Positions 15,349-25,990 of a stretch of 64,000 bases of DNA are shown here, in pieces (the first letter of the stretch is position 1; the number at the start of each line of letters is the position of its first letter). Origin of the DNA: Candidatus Thiosymbion ectosymbiont of Catanema sp. Cochon2018 (GTDB lineage Bacteria > Pseudomonadota > Gammaproteobacteria > Chromatiales > Chromatiaceae); assembly GCA_011392765.1 (NCBI GenBank), contig WYCW01000003.1, forward strand, positions 292,465 to 356,464, read 5' to 3'. Position numbers and translations under genes: made by a program. Below the pieces are notes generated by a model, which was given only the letters and a program-made list of their open reading frames with translations, had not been told where the DNA came from and searched no databases.

Positions 15349-17105
15349 TTGGCCCCTCCCGAATAATCCCGAACGCCTGGCTGCGATTTGGTGATGACCA
15401 CGTCGTGGTAATCGATCCGGGGCGCTTCTTCACCCTGGTAAGAAGCCAGCGTGTGTTTCAGGTATTGCTCGTCGTCCCGTGCCTCGTAATCCAACCGTTG
15501 ATGTGACCCACGGGATTCCTTCCGGGCCAGGGCACCTTCCGCTACCGTTTGCGCCAGTTCGAGCATGTTCCCGAGCTCCAGCGCCTGGAACAGGTCGGTG
15601 TTGAAGACGTTGCTCTTGTCGTGCAGCTCGATGCCTGCATAGCGTTTGCGCAGGTCGGCAATGGTGTTGCAGGTCTGCTGCAGGGTCTCTTCGGTACGAT
15701 AGATCCCCGCGCCTTCTTCCAGGGATTTCGCCATCTCGGAGCGCAGCCCGGCGATGGATTCGGTGCCGCCGCTCTTCTGGACCAGCTCCCTCACCTTGGC
15801 CTGGGCCTTGTCCGCCTGTTCCTTCAGCTCCGACTCATTTGCTTCGGAGTTCTGCTTGCGGGCAAACTCGACCGCATTCTTTGCCGCCCGCTTTCCGAAC
15901 ACCAGAAGCTCGGTGAGCGAGTTGGAGCCCAACCGATTGGCGCCGTTGAGGCTGGCGCAGGCGCATTCGCCGACGGCGAACAGGCCGGATACCGGGGTCT
16001 CGGCGTCGATGTTGGTGTGAATCCCCCCCATCATGTAGTGCACCACCGGACGGATGGGGACCGGCTCCTTCACCGGATCGACACCAGCGTAGATGATGGA
16101 CAGCTCGCGTACCAGCGGCAACCGCTCGTCGATGTGTTTCTCGCCCAGATGCGTCATGTCCAGGTGGGTGCTGTCGCCCCAGGGGGTGGGTATGGTGTTG
16201 CCTTTTTGCTGCTCATGCCAGAACGCCTGGCTCAAGCGGTCGCGCGGTCCCAGCTCCATGGTTTTGAGCACCGGCTCGCCCAGCGGAGTCTCCGGCCCCA
16301 TCCCGTAATCCTGCAGGTAGCGGTAGCCGTCCTTGTTGCGCAGTACGCCGCCTTCCCCGCGACACCCCTCGGTGAGCAGGATGCCCGTCGCCAACAGGCC
16401 GGTGGGATGGTACTGGACAAACTCCATATCCTTGGTCGGTACGCCGGCGCGATAGGCCATGGCCGTGCCATCCCCGGTCTTGATCGCCCCGTTGGTGCTG
16501 AAGGGGAACATCCGGCCTGCACCGCCGGAGCATAGAACCACCGCCTTGGCCTGGAATTGGAACAGGCGGCCGCTCTTCATCTCCATGGCGACGACGCCCT
16601 GGCAGCGGCCATCCGCCATTAACAGATCGATCGAGAAGAATTCGTCGAAGCGCTCGATGGTCGGACACTTGAGCGAGGTCTGGAATAGGGTATGCAGGAT
16701 ATGGAAGCCGCTCTTGTCGGCCGCGAACCAGGTCCGCTTGATCTTCATGCCGCCGAAAGGTCGTACCCCCACGGACCCGTTCGGCTCCCGGCTCCAGGGG
16801 CAGCCCCAGTGTTCGAGCTGCAAGAGCTCTTTGGGGGCCTCGTTGACGAAGTACTCGACCACGTCTTGGTCGGTCAACCAGTCACCGCCCCCTACGGTAT
16901 CGTTGAAGTGCAGCTCGAGGCTGTCGTCCGGCTTGATGACCCCGGCCGCCCCACCTTCGGCCGCGCAGGTATGGCTGCGCATCGGGTACACTTTCGAGAT
17001 CAAGGCCACCTTGAGGTCCGGATTGCTCTCGGCGACAGCGATGGCCGTGCGTAGACCGGCCCCTCCCGCCCCCACGATTGCAATATCTGTCTTTATCAGC
17101 TCCAC
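15345..17105 (-). CDS. frdA: fumarate reductase flavoprotein subunit
   Basis: 586 residues. FAD-binding VGAGGAGL at 11-18, the covalent-FAD histidine in RSHTCAAEGG (His45), substrate loop EFVQYHPTGL, and HYTMGG-like HYMMGGIHTN. It follows the E. coli FrdA pattern (GGDWLxxQDVVxYFV, LFQTSL, GNTIxTPxGD) rather than SdhA. FrdABCD reduces fumarate with menaquinol but can also run as succinate dehydrogenase. First gene of frdABCD; no promoter motif stood out upstream. Confidence 0.95.
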   Translation of the reverse strand: MELIKTDIAIVGAGGAGLRTAIAVAESNPDLKVALISKVYPMRSHTCAAEGGAAGVIKPDDSLELHFNDTVGGGDWLTDQDVVEYFVNEAPKELLQLEHWGCPWSREPNGSVGVRPFGGMKIKRTWFAADKSGFHILHTLFQTSLKCPTIERFDEFFSIDLLMADGRCQGVVAMEMKSGRLFQFQAKAVVLCSGGAGRMFPFSTNGAIKTGDGTAMAYRAGVPTKDMEFVQYHPTGLLATGILLTEGCRGEGGVLRNKDGYRYLQDYGMGPETPLGEPVLKTMELGPRDRLSQAFWHEQQKGNTIPTPWGDSTHLDMTHLGEKHIDERLPLVRELSIIYAGVDPVKEPVPIRPVVHYMMGGIHTNIDAETPVSGLFAVGECACASLNGANRLGSNSLTELLVFGKRAAKNAVEFARKQNSEANESELKEQADKAQAKVRELVQKSGGTESIAGLRSEMAKSLEEGAGIYRTEETLQQTCNTIADLRKRYAGIELHDKSNVFNTDLFQALELGNMLELAQTVAEGALARKESRGSHQRLDYEARDDEQYLKHTLASYQGEEAPRIDYHDVVITKSQPGVRDYSGGAK

Positions 17106-17536
17106 ACGCTTCCCCCTATTTTTTGTAGTTCTGGGCGCCTTGAGGAATTCAAGGTGCCGGTGCGGGCTTGAGAATGCCCCGCCGTCTTCAGTCGGAATGC
17201 CAACTTGAAGACGAAAGCGAAGTCAAGCCTGCCTGCTCGACTTCGCGGGTCGAAAAATCCCCTGGTAGGGATCTTCCCATGCTCCTCCTCCGATGCTATG
17301 CGTGCGACTCTTACACTGCTTCGCAACACACAATGATGCCATGGATACCGCGGCACGGGACGTATGTTACACACCCGCCCGCAAAACGAAAACATTCGAG
17401 GCATTCCGGGAGCGCGCTCCCCGGAAGCGCCCGGTCGGTTTTTTTGCCGCAAATAAACGCGAATGAACGCACATCGAATCGGCTCCGAGTTCGTGTCTTT
17501 TCGGGCCTATCCGGTTTCCGGACAAACATTCACGCG
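17106..17536. other. leader region upstream of frdA
   Basis: 431 bp without a convincing gene. It contains inverted cggaatgccaacttgaaga/gtcttcagtc-type pieces and, at its left-hand outer part (17450-17475), the dispersed phrase ccgcaaataaacgcgaatgaacgc. Any frd promoter must lie here or just inside, but I could not place it. Confidence 0.4.
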
Positions 17537-17811
17537 TTGTTGGTCTGAGGCGAAGCCTCGCTAGGTTGTGGTGACCGGAGCCGAGAAGCGATGCGTTAGG
17601 GTTGCGAGCAACCGGGCTTCGTTTGCCGGTTGCAGGAGTTCCTCATAGCGCGCCTCGGTCTGTTGTCAGATCTGCTCGCCTCCAGGTATTCCCATGTAAT
17701 GGGGCCCGTGGAGGACGGTGGTGGCATGGGCGTTCCCCGGTCGATAGTCGCGCGTCGCGGCGACTGCGCTGCGTCCCCGATGCAGGATGTAACCGCCGAA
17801 GTTGCTCGGAA
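17537..17811 (-). pseudogene. fragment of the family-2 glycosyltransferase gene
   Basis: About 270 bp matching the 3' end of the intact gene at 19344-20354 (same ending, including the CCTAGCGAGGC repeat at the stop). It covers the NFGGYILHRGR to C-terminal region with substitutions and stops abruptly at 17811 against the vapC remnant. A partial duplication. Confidence 0.8.
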
Positions 17812-17824
17812 ATTGCACTCCAAC

Positions 17825-18220
17825 CTACTTGGCTTTGTTATGTGTGTTTTTTCTGGAAAAATATTTAACGCCTTCCAGTGACTCAAAATCTGCATCCTGT
17901 GTCCATACCAAAGCATTAAATTTTTGTGCAGTTGCATAAATTATGCTATCTGCTAATGGCAGCTTATATTCCACTCCATAGTAAGCCGCATCAATGCCTA
18001 ATGCACTATCTAACGGTACAATCCTACCTTGTTCCATATGAGCTATGCATTCCAATGCCATATCTTCACCGCGCTAGCGCAGGATACATTTGAAAACCTC
18101 GGTGATAGTAATGCTTGGAACTATTAGTTTATTGACATCTTCAATAGGGCGTGAAAACGCCTCCGCATTATTATCACCCGCAAAATAGGATAGCCACGCA
18201 GAGGAATCAACGACATTCAT
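17825..18220 (-). pseudogene. vapC: VapC-type PIN-domain toxin, internal stop
   Basis: 132 codons starting MNVVDSSAWLSYFAG (PIN Asp), with LPLADSIIYATA and TQDADF, the acidic residues of the RNase site. Codon 49 is TAG (18074-18076), so only the C-terminal 78 residues form an open frame. It overlaps the vapB end. Apart from the single stop the gene is intact, which suggests recent inactivation. Confidence 0.85.
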
Positions 18221-18429
18221 ATGCGATCATCATCTCGCTTCACTTCAGTATCGATTCCCTTCAGGAAACCCTTCATTTCTTTTATCGGCTTTATGGGAAT
18301 CATCTCTATACGGTTTCGATAGGTCATCATTTGCATTTTTTGCCCGGACACTATTCCCATTGAATCTCTGATATCTTTTGGGATAACTACCTGAAATCCA
18401 GGAGAAACTGTTACTGCTTTCATCTTCAC
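18217..18429 (-). CDS. vapB: VapB-type antitoxin, AbrB-like
   Basis: 70 residues with a SpoVT/AbrB swapped-hairpin domain (VTVSPGFQVVIPKDIRDSMGI, with GQKMQM). It should bind and neutralise VapC and repress its own promoter. The stop and the vapC start overlap; the toxin is broken. Confidence 0.85.
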   Translation of the reverse strand: MKMKAVTVSPGFQVVIPKDIRDSMGIVSGQKMQMMTYRNRIEMIPIKPIKEMKGFLKGIDTEVKRDDDRI

Positions 18430-18443
18430 GCCTCATCGATGTA

Positions 18444-18743
18444 TTACTTGGAATTGTGCCTGATTCCGACAAAAGGACCTACCAACTCCTCATGGTAACG
18501 GACCGCCCGCCCCATGGCAGGAGCAAGGGATGAAGACCCGGATAGGGCCGCCGCAAATCGTTCCTGATCGGCTTGCGACAACCGGATCATGTCGGCTTGC
18601 TCAATCGTCTCCACGGCGGCACGCCGTACCGCGGACACGACAAAATCGGACAGACTGCAGCCTTGGATTTCAGCAGCACGTTTTAGTAGGGCGTGAATAT
18701 CCGACGTAAGGCGAACCTCCAGTCCGGCGCTTTTACTTATCAT
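18444..18743 (-). CDS. TacA-like (DUF1778) antitoxin, no toxin
   Basis: 99 residues with an N-terminal ribbon-helix-helix (LEVRLTSDIHALLKRAAEIQGCSLSDFVVSAV) typical of TacA-type antitoxins that pair with GNAT acetyltransferase toxins. No GNAT gene follows; vapB lies 14 bp downstream. Either an orphan or a remnant. The last residues (VGIRHNSK) may be read-through after a deletion. Confidence 0.75.
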   Translation of the reverse strand: MISKSAGLEVRLTSDIHALLKRAAEIQGCSLSDFVVSAVRRAAVETIEQADMIRLSQADQERFAAALSGSSSLAPAMGRAVRYHEELVGPFVGIRHNSK

Positions 18744-18836
18744 GGTTCACCTTAATAAAGAACAATATCCTCTTTATTCCCAATAGTACGGCGAGATACC
18801 GTACACTACAAGAAAAAAGGTGCCCCATACCGCTAA

Positions 18837-19132
18837 GATTCCTTGAATGACCGGATTTTGTGCAAATGAGTCAAATTTCGCCAACGTCTAACCCCTCTCG
18901 TTGTCGTGATCGTGATCGTAGTCGAAGCCGCCGTAGGAGGGACCGCATTCTTTCGCCGTTCGTGGTCTCCGGAGGTCCCGGCCAGGTAGCGGGTCGAAAC
19001 CCGTAGCCATCAGGTTTGCCGTGCCCGCTTTGCCTTGCGTCTCCGATTACGACTACGATCACGATCACGGTTCCGTTTTCGATCGCGAGATAGCGAGGAT
19101 CACACCTCGTCGGTCTGAGGCAAAACCTCGCT
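18837..19132. repeat. 300-bp dispersed repeat, left of the glycosyltransferase
   Basis: Runs from gattccttgaatgaccgg through gatcgtgatcgtagtcg to the cctcgtcggtctgagg hairpin. The same sequence lies inverted at 20367-20668, so the pair encloses the glycosyltransferase, and again in this orientation at 39921-40213. Confidence 0.85.
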
Positions 19133-19232
19133 AGGATCCTTGAGAGACCCGCATCTTTACAAATGAGTCAAGTTTGTGCGCTGCACAAAAATAGTTCTGC
19201 CTCTTGTTGGGCAGGAATCGCAAATCCTTTGA

Positions 19233-19303
19233 ACCACGGAGGCAGACACGGATAAACACGGATTATGATCCGTGTTTATCCGTGTCTATCCGTGGTTCTT
19301 CGG
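19233..19303. repeat. hairpin repeat (accacggaggcagacacgg type)
   Basis: Long inverted repeat: accacgga...gataaacacggat opposite atccgtgtttatccgtg...tccgtggt. A related copy is at 34722-34787. No T-run follows. Confidence 0.6.
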
Positions 19304-19343
19304 TGCGGTTGGTCATGCCTCGTCGGTCTGAGGCGAAGCCTCG

Positions 19344-20354
19344 CTAGGTGGTGGAGGTCGGAGCCGAGAAGCGACTCGTGAGGATTGCGAGCAATTGGGC
19401 TTCGTTTGCCGGTTGCAGAAGCTCCTCATGATGCACCTCGGTCTGCTGCCAAATCTGTTCGCCCGCGGGTACACCCATGTAATGGGGCTTGTGGAGGGTA
19501 GCAGTTGCGTGGGCGTTCCCTGGTCGATAGTCACGGGTCGCGGCGACCGCACTGCGTCCTCGATGCAGGATGTAGCCGCCGAAGTTGCTCGGGAAATGCT
19601 CCAGGTGCAGGCCGGCTCGCCACAGGCTGCGCTGCATGAAATAGGCAGGCGCGCCGTGATGGACGAGTGGGCTGACGTCGGGACGCGCGTAGCAATCCCG
19701 CCGTACAGCGAAAAACGATGCCTGGGCCTCCGGATAGGCGTGCCTGCCGAGAAAGAGTTCTCCGGCGAAGGCTGCGTGGGTGCTGACGATGGCCTGAGCG
19801 AGATCGGGCAATGTATCCCGGTTGCGGAAGATGATGTCCGTATCACAGAACAGGAACAGGTTGACACGTTGGTGGGGGGGGATATCGGCCTCCAGGTCAT
19901 CGAGCAGGGAGACCCCCAACCGCATTCCACGCGCGTGCGTCGGGAAGCGGCGGTTTTCCAGGAGATATATCCGAGGCACGCAGGAAGCAAGCCGGCGGAT
20001 GAAGGGCAGGCCACCGTCTCCGGAGTCGTTATCGACGATGATGAGCCTGTGCACGAGCGCAAGCGCCCGCTGCTCGGAGAGGGTGAGCAGCATCAGCTTG
20101 AGGAAGCGGGTGGTCGAAAAGTTCACCGTAATCAGGGCGAAGCGTGGATCGCCGTCGAACGGCTCGACGGCGGGGGGAGGGACTAGCTTATGGCGCAACA
20201 GTACGACCGCCTGATCGCCGAGCATCGCCAGGTGCCGACGCAGGGAATTCAAGCGATCGCCTTTCAGCTGTGAGAGGTGTCGCATCCGCTGCATGACCCG
20301 AAACGCCTGTCGGGCGTGTGGTTCGAGGCTGGGTTTCACCCGGTGCGGTTCCAA
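19344..20354 (-). CDS. family 2 glycosyltransferase
   Basis: 336 residues with a GT-A fold: strand FALITVNFSTTRFLKLML near 73, LIIVDNDSGDGG at about 105, and the metal-binding FLFCDTDIIF (DxD-like) near 167. It probably transfers a sugar to a cell-surface polysaccharide; acceptor unknown. There is no membrane segment. The gene is alone, enclosed by inverted 300-bp repeats (18837-19132 and 20367-20668). Its TAG stop (19344-19346) is the edge of the 3'-end repeat family. A fragment of its 3' end is at 17537. Confidence 0.82.
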   Translation of the reverse strand: MEPHRVKPSLEPHARQAFRVMQRMRHLSQLKGDRLNSLRRHLAMLGDQAVVLLRHKLVPPPAVEPFDGDPRFALITVNFSTTRFLKLMLLTLSEQRALALVHRLIIVDNDSGDGGLPFIRRLASCVPRIYLLENRRFPTHARGMRLGVSLLDDLEADIPPHQRVNLFLFCDTDIIFRNRDTLPDLAQAIVSTHAAFAGELFLGRHAYPEAQASFFAVRRDCYARPDVSPLVHHGAPAYFMQRSLWRAGLHLEHFPSNFGGYILHRGRSAVAATRDYRPGNAHATATLHKPHYMGVPAGEQIWQQTEVHHEELLQPANEAQLLAILTSRFSAPTSTT

Positions 20355-20366
20355 CGAATGATAACT

Positions 20367-20668
20367 AACGAGGCTTCGCCTCAGACCGACGAGGCGTGAT
20401 CATCGCTCTATCGCTATCGAAAGCGGAACCGTGATCGTGGTCGTGATCGTGATCGTAATCGGCGACGCCAGGCAAAGCGGGCACGGAAAATCTGATGGCT
20501 ACGAGTTTCGACCCGGTACCTGGCCGGGACCTCCGGAGACCACGAACTGCGAAAGAATGCGGTCCCTCCTACGGCGGCTTCGACTACGATCACGATCACG
20601 ACAACGAGAGGGGTTAGACGTTTGCGAAATTTGACTCACTTGCACAAAATCCGGTCATTCAAGGAATC
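20367..20668. repeat. 300-bp dispersed repeat, right of the glycosyltransferase
   Basis: Inverted copy of 18837-19132; its inner edge is 13 bp before the glycosyltransferase start codon, so the promoter must lie in or beyond the repeat. Confidence 0.85.
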
Positions 20669-20695
20669 CTAGATAGGAAGCAACCGGTTGCCTGG

Positions 20696-21061
20696 GTGCA
20701 TCTCGATCCCCCCTTTTTTGTCCGCAGATTACGCAGATTTTCGCAGATGAAAACGGATGGTGCGGCACCTGAAACGTCGGAGCCGGCGCCCCGATCGGCC
20801 ACCGAAAAGGGAGACCTGGTATGCACACCTCTACAAGCGACTTGGCTTGGTGCAGCGCTAACGACTAGACTCCCCGGCGACAGCTTGGACGTGAAGGCAA
20901 CCGGAAAGCGCAGTGCGGGGGAACCGCATGCTGCGTTTGATGAGAGAGGGCAGGCGAACGTGGCTAGGATTCAGCTCGTGAGGCACCGCCAGACGAAAGG
21001 GGCGGAAACAGATAGGCCGAATCTAAGGACGCGGACGCTTGCTCTCTGTTTTACCGGATAA
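20696..21061. other. gene-free stretch, no recognised content
   Basis: An open frame spans this region on the plus strand but its composition (RSATEKGD, AAFDERGQ) matches nothing I know, and it starts inside a tccgcagattacgcagatt repeat. It could be the remnant of a mobile element leader. I do not call it a gene. Confidence 0.4.
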
Positions 21062-21078
21062 AGGATCAGACGCGCCGG

Positions 21079-21609
21079 TCAATCCAGCATTCCGGCTGCC
21101 CACAGGCGTCCCCGGAGCCCGATTTGGGTGGTGTAGCCGAGGGTAGCGAACCGTATGCGTCCGCTGTCGTCCAGCACGAAGCTGGCGGGTACGCCGGACA
21201 CTCCCCAAGCGGCTGCCAGGGCTCCATGGGGATCGGGGATGACGGGGAAAGAAAGGGATTCACGACTCATGTGCTCCGTGATTTCCGTGGTTCCCCCCGA
21301 CTGGATGGCCACCGTGATAACGCTGGAATCCTTCGCGATGGCGTCGATGGCGTCGTCACCGAACCGACACATGGGGCACCAGGTAGCCCAGAAATGCACC
21401 AGGACCGGCTTGCCCCGCAGCCCGTCGAGATCGAATGTATCCCCGCTTACGAGCTCTCCGGTCAGGGCCGGGGCATCGCCGCTGATGAGGGACTTCGATT
21501 GCCACCAGTGCAGGATGGCAAAGATTGCCAGGATCAAAAGCAGGTAGCCGAGCCAACGGCGGCCGCGCCGTTGGGGACCGACCTTCGGGTCTGTATTTTT
21601 TGTGCTCAA
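21079..21609 (-). CDS. membrane-anchored thioredoxin-like protein disulfide oxidoreductase
   Basis: 176 residues: a single N-terminal transmembrane helix (LGYLLLILAIFAIL), then a TlpA-like thioredoxin fold facing the periplasm with the redox motif WCPMC near residue 82, and cis-Pro in GVPASF. It resembles ScsD/TlpA proteins that reduce or oxidise periplasmic disulfides, for example in cytochrome maturation or copper stress. Transcribed divergently from gnd over a 162-bp gap. Confidence 0.85.
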   Translation of the reverse strand: MSTKNTDPKVGPQRRGRRWLGYLLLILAIFAILHWWQSKSLISGDAPALTGELVSGDTFDLDGLRGKPVLVHFWATWCPMCRFGDDAIDAIAKDSSVITVAIQSGGTTEITEHMSRESLSFPVIPDPHGALAAAWGVSGVPASFVLDDSGRIRFATLGYTTQIGLRGRLWAAGMLD

Positions 21610-21771
21610 CCCGCTCTCCCTTCGTGTTAATCAACGTAAAAATGGGCCAAGGGCCGTCGATGAAGGCTACAATAGATACCTTTCGCTTTCCACAAAACCC
21701 ATATGCGACGGCTATGCCGTTCTCACACAAGGTTCTCAATATAAGGTTATCAGTGAACAGGGGAGAGAGCA

Positions 21772-22788
21772 GTGCAAATCGGAATCATCGGTCTCGGTCG
21801 GATGGGTGCCAACATGGCGACTCGCCTTATGCGCGGCGGCCACCAGTGCATCGTTTATAACCGCAGTAATAGCGAGGCGTTCCGGAAGTTGACCGCCGCC
21901 GGGGTCACCGGGACCCGCGACCTGGCCGACTTCTGCGCCAAGCTGGCTAAACCACGGGCCATCTGGGTCATGGTCCCGGCGGCGGTGGTAGACTCGATCA
22001 TCGAGGATCTCTTGCCTGGCCTGGAAGCAGGCGACATCATCGTGGACGGCGGCAACTCCCACTATAAGGAGGCGATCCGACGCGCCGAGCGACTCACCGG
22101 TTCCGGGATTCACTTCCTGGACTGCGGTACCAGCGGTGGGGTGTGGGGCCTGGAGCGCGGCTACTGCCTGATGATCGGCGGCGCTGAGGAGGCGGTCCGC
22201 CGGCTCGATCCCATTTTCAAGACCTTGGCCCCCGGACCCGGCGACCTCAGGCGTACCGACGGTCGCAGCGGCGACTATGATCCGGCGGAGCAAGGCTATC
22301 TGCACTGTGGTCCGAGCGGCGCCGGCCATTTCGTGAAGATGGTCCACAATGGGATCGAATACGCCGTGATGGCCGCCTATGCGGAGGGCCTGAATCTCCT
22401 CAAGCATGCCGGGGTCGGCCGCGATACCCAGGCGGTCGACGCGGAGACGGCCCCCCTCGGCAATCCGGAGCATTACCAGTACGATATCGATATATCCCGG
22501 GTCGCGGAGGTCTGGCGCCGAGGGAGCGTTGTGGCCTCCTGGCTGCTCGATCTCACCGCCAACGCATTGCACGAAGACCCGGAGCTCAGCCGGTTCGAGG
22601 GCCGGGTGTCCGACTCGGGCGAGGGACGCTGGACCTGTATGGCGGCAATCGAGACCGGCACGCCGGCCCCCCTGCTGACCACCGCCCTCTACGAGCGCTT
22701 CAGTTCCCGCGGAGAAGCGGAGTTTGCTAATCAGATCCTATCGGCCATGCGCTACCAGTTCGGCGGCCATGGCGAGAAGCAGGATTGA
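21772..22788 (+). CDS. gnd: 6-phosphogluconate dehydrogenase, short decarboxylating type
   Basis: 338 residues. N-terminal Rossmann GLGRMGANMA, VDGGNSHYKEA and the catalytic GPSGAGHFVKMVHNGIEY (Lys and Asn of the active site). It oxidises 6-phosphogluconate to ribulose 5-phosphate, CO2 and NAD(P)H. The length places it with the short GndA/YqeC-type enzymes (about 300-340) rather than the 470-residue form. GTG start with ggggagag about 6 bp upstream. zwf follows after a 490-bp repeat-filled gap. Confidence 0.93.
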   Translation: MQIGIIGLGRMGANMATRLMRGGHQCIVYNRSNSEAFRKLTAAGVTGTRDLADFCAKLAKPRAIWVMVPAAVVDSIIEDLLPGLEAGDIIVDGGNSHYKEAIRRAERLTGSGIHFLDCGTSGGVWGLERGYCLMIGGAEEAVRRLDPIFKTLAPGPGDLRRTDGRSGDYDPAEQGYLHCGPSGAGHFVKMVHNGIEYAVMAAYAEGLNLLKHAGVGRDTQAVDAETAPLGNPEHYQYDIDISRVAEVWRRGSVVASWLLDLTANALHEDPELSRFEGRVSDSGEGRWTCMAAIETGTPAPLLTTALYERFSSRGEAEFANQILSAMRYQFGGHGEKQD

Positions 22789-23278
22789 CGGTATCCGGTA
22801 ATCTTGAATCAGCAGTATCCTCGGGAAGAGCCGAACAGCTGTTACCGGTACTTCGGTACTGCCGTACTTAGGATCCTTGAGGGATCCGAATCTTTACAAA
22901 TGAGTCGAGTTTGTGCACTGCACAAATCGGGATCGAGATCGGGATCGAAATCGAGATCCCGATCCCGATTTCGACCTACCCTGGCTTTTCAACGGCTGGT
23001 TGGGCGTAGGAGATGGGGCCTTACGGGAGAGGGGCTTTGGGGTCTTCATGCCTCGTCGGTCTGAGGCGAAGTCTCGCTAGGGCGTGTTGACATTTTAATC
23101 TAACCGGCCTAAGCGGCTATTTTTCATCTGTGAAATGGCCGCAACACGCTATCATCCCGAGCGAAGCGAGGGATCTTAGATTCCTCGCTCCGCTCGGAAT
23201 GACAAGTTCCCGTAGAGTTCGCTGTACGGACCTTTTAAATGTCAATACCCCCTAACCGAGAACCCGAGGAGGTGTCTA
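22789..23278. repeat. repeat-filled gnd-zwf intergenic region
   Basis: Contains a composite repeat (22868-23081: ggatccttgagggatcc, GATCGG runs, ttgggcgtaggagatgg, then the cctcgtcgg hairpin). After it comes gcgtgttgacatttt and a 49-bp hairpin (23154-23202) of cccgagcgaagcgaggga and its near complement. No gene. Confidence 0.7.
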
Positions 23279-24814
<1,536 letters not shown>

Positions 24815-24869
24815 GGGCTGTTGACATTATCAACCGGGTACCGAGGCGAGTAGGTGCGGTGTGCCTGAC

Positions 24870-25075
24870 ATCTACAGTTCGTTGGGCACGGCCCACTGTC
24901 CAAAGATGCGGTTCGCGCCTGGCGGTGGTGCAGTCCGGAAAGGACAACACACGCTCACCGCATCCTACGGGCTAACACATTGATTTTAAATCGGTAGGCT
25001 GGGTGGCAAGGAACGAAACCCAGCGTTGGGTATTGCTGGGTTTTGGCCGTCCCTGGCCGCAACCCAGCCTACGGT
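24870..25075. repeat. two dispersed palindromic repeats after zwf
   Basis: First a gttgggcacgg...atgcggttcgcg...cgctcaccgcatcctacggg unit (24876-24972), then a decayed copy of the TTA-flanked MITE family (24975-25073) with the aacccagcctac core. Confidence 0.65.
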
Positions 25076-25117
25076 CCTGTGGCGGCCCTCCACGGCGAGC
25101 CACAGGTTTGCCCATGG

Positions 25118-25369
25118 TCAGCCCAACATCCGCAGGGCGCCAGCGAACCGGCAAATCGTGTCGGATTGGCCGGTGGGATGGATAACCCGCAGGCCACGGG
25201 GAACAGACTTTCTGCGTGCTGCCCGAATCGCTTGGGCGTCGGACAACCGCTCGATCTCGCCGAACGCAGCAAGCCCGATCAGCAGGGCCTCCCGAATGCG
25301 GATGAGGGTCTCGTGGGTGAGGGTGATTTCCAGCGGGGTCGCCAGACCGGTAGAATTGGAATCAGCCAT
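25118..25369 (-). CDS. hypothetical small protein
   Basis: 83 residues, MADSNSTGLATPLEITLTHETLIRIREALLI, with one long amphipathic helix and a charged tail. An agagg precedes the ATG. Between repeats, with no partner gene. I recognise no family; it may be the remainder of a longer gene. Confidence 0.35.
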   Translation of the reverse strand: MADSNSTGLATPLEITLTHETLIRIREALLIGLAAFGEIERLSDAQAIRAARRKSVPRGLRVIHPTGQSDTICRFAGALRMLG

Positions 25370-25462
25370 GGCCGAACCTCTGTGTCAGGTTCTGCGTAAT
25401 CTGCGGATTCGAATTTTAAATCCGCAGATTTTCACAGATTCTCTCGTTCCCGCGCAGCGCGT

Positions 25463-25547
25463 CAATGCCATTAAGTTAAGCGTTACCGGCCAGCAAAAGA
25501 GAGGAAACATCACAAATCACACGAATCCTCGCGGATTGATTCGCGCC
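25463..25547. repeat. half of a split palindromic repeat (left of IS110)
   Basis: Starts aatgccattaagttaagcg; it is the inverse complement of 26983-27066. The two halves lie either side of the IS110 region, as if that region had entered the loop of one palindrome. Between it and the IS (25550-25990) I see no gene. Confidence 0.6.
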
Positions 25548-25990
25548 CTTCGTAGGTTGGGCAAAGCCCGCCAGGGACGGTGGGCGTGCCCAACACCGGT
25601 GGTGCAAATCAATAATTTTTATACTAGACCCCAGTCTCTACCCACACAAAAACCTTCAGGTAATGGCTATAAATTCCGTTTATTACTCAGCCAGCCCGGA
25701 CGGTTCGTGTGACCAAGTGGGAACGAACGGGTTCACAGCTTCCGGATGGGCACCCCTGGGGTCAGTCAAACCTCTCACCTGGGATGTCCGCACCGCGGCA
25801 TCGAATCAGTTTCATTGGGCATCTGGTCCAAGGGCCATCCCGGGCGCTGCCTCACGACTACGGTGGGATCTGCCACGCGATCCGAGGTTGGGTAAAAGGT
25901 CAGCGCCGGAGAAACTGTGAAGAGTCCCGTTGGGGTTCTCGGTTAGCTCAACATCGGCATTTCCTCCCTACCCGTGATGGTTGCGTCGCC

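Noticed and set aside
15549..16535. 328-codon open frame on the plus strand
   Set aside because: Antisense to frdA, no motif or ribosome-binding site.
13874..17105. Succinate dehydrogenase sdhCDAB
   Set aside because: Gene order A-B-C-D, subunit lengths and FrdA-specific sequence blocks fit fumarate reductase.
18899..19080. GATCGTGATCG-type runs as a simple-sequence expansion or methylation island
   Set aside because: They recur as part of a defined 300-bp repeat with fixed borders, so they are explained by that family.
20696..21061. Group II intron or retron remnant
   Set aside because: No reverse-transcriptase motif and no domain V-like hairpin that I can place.
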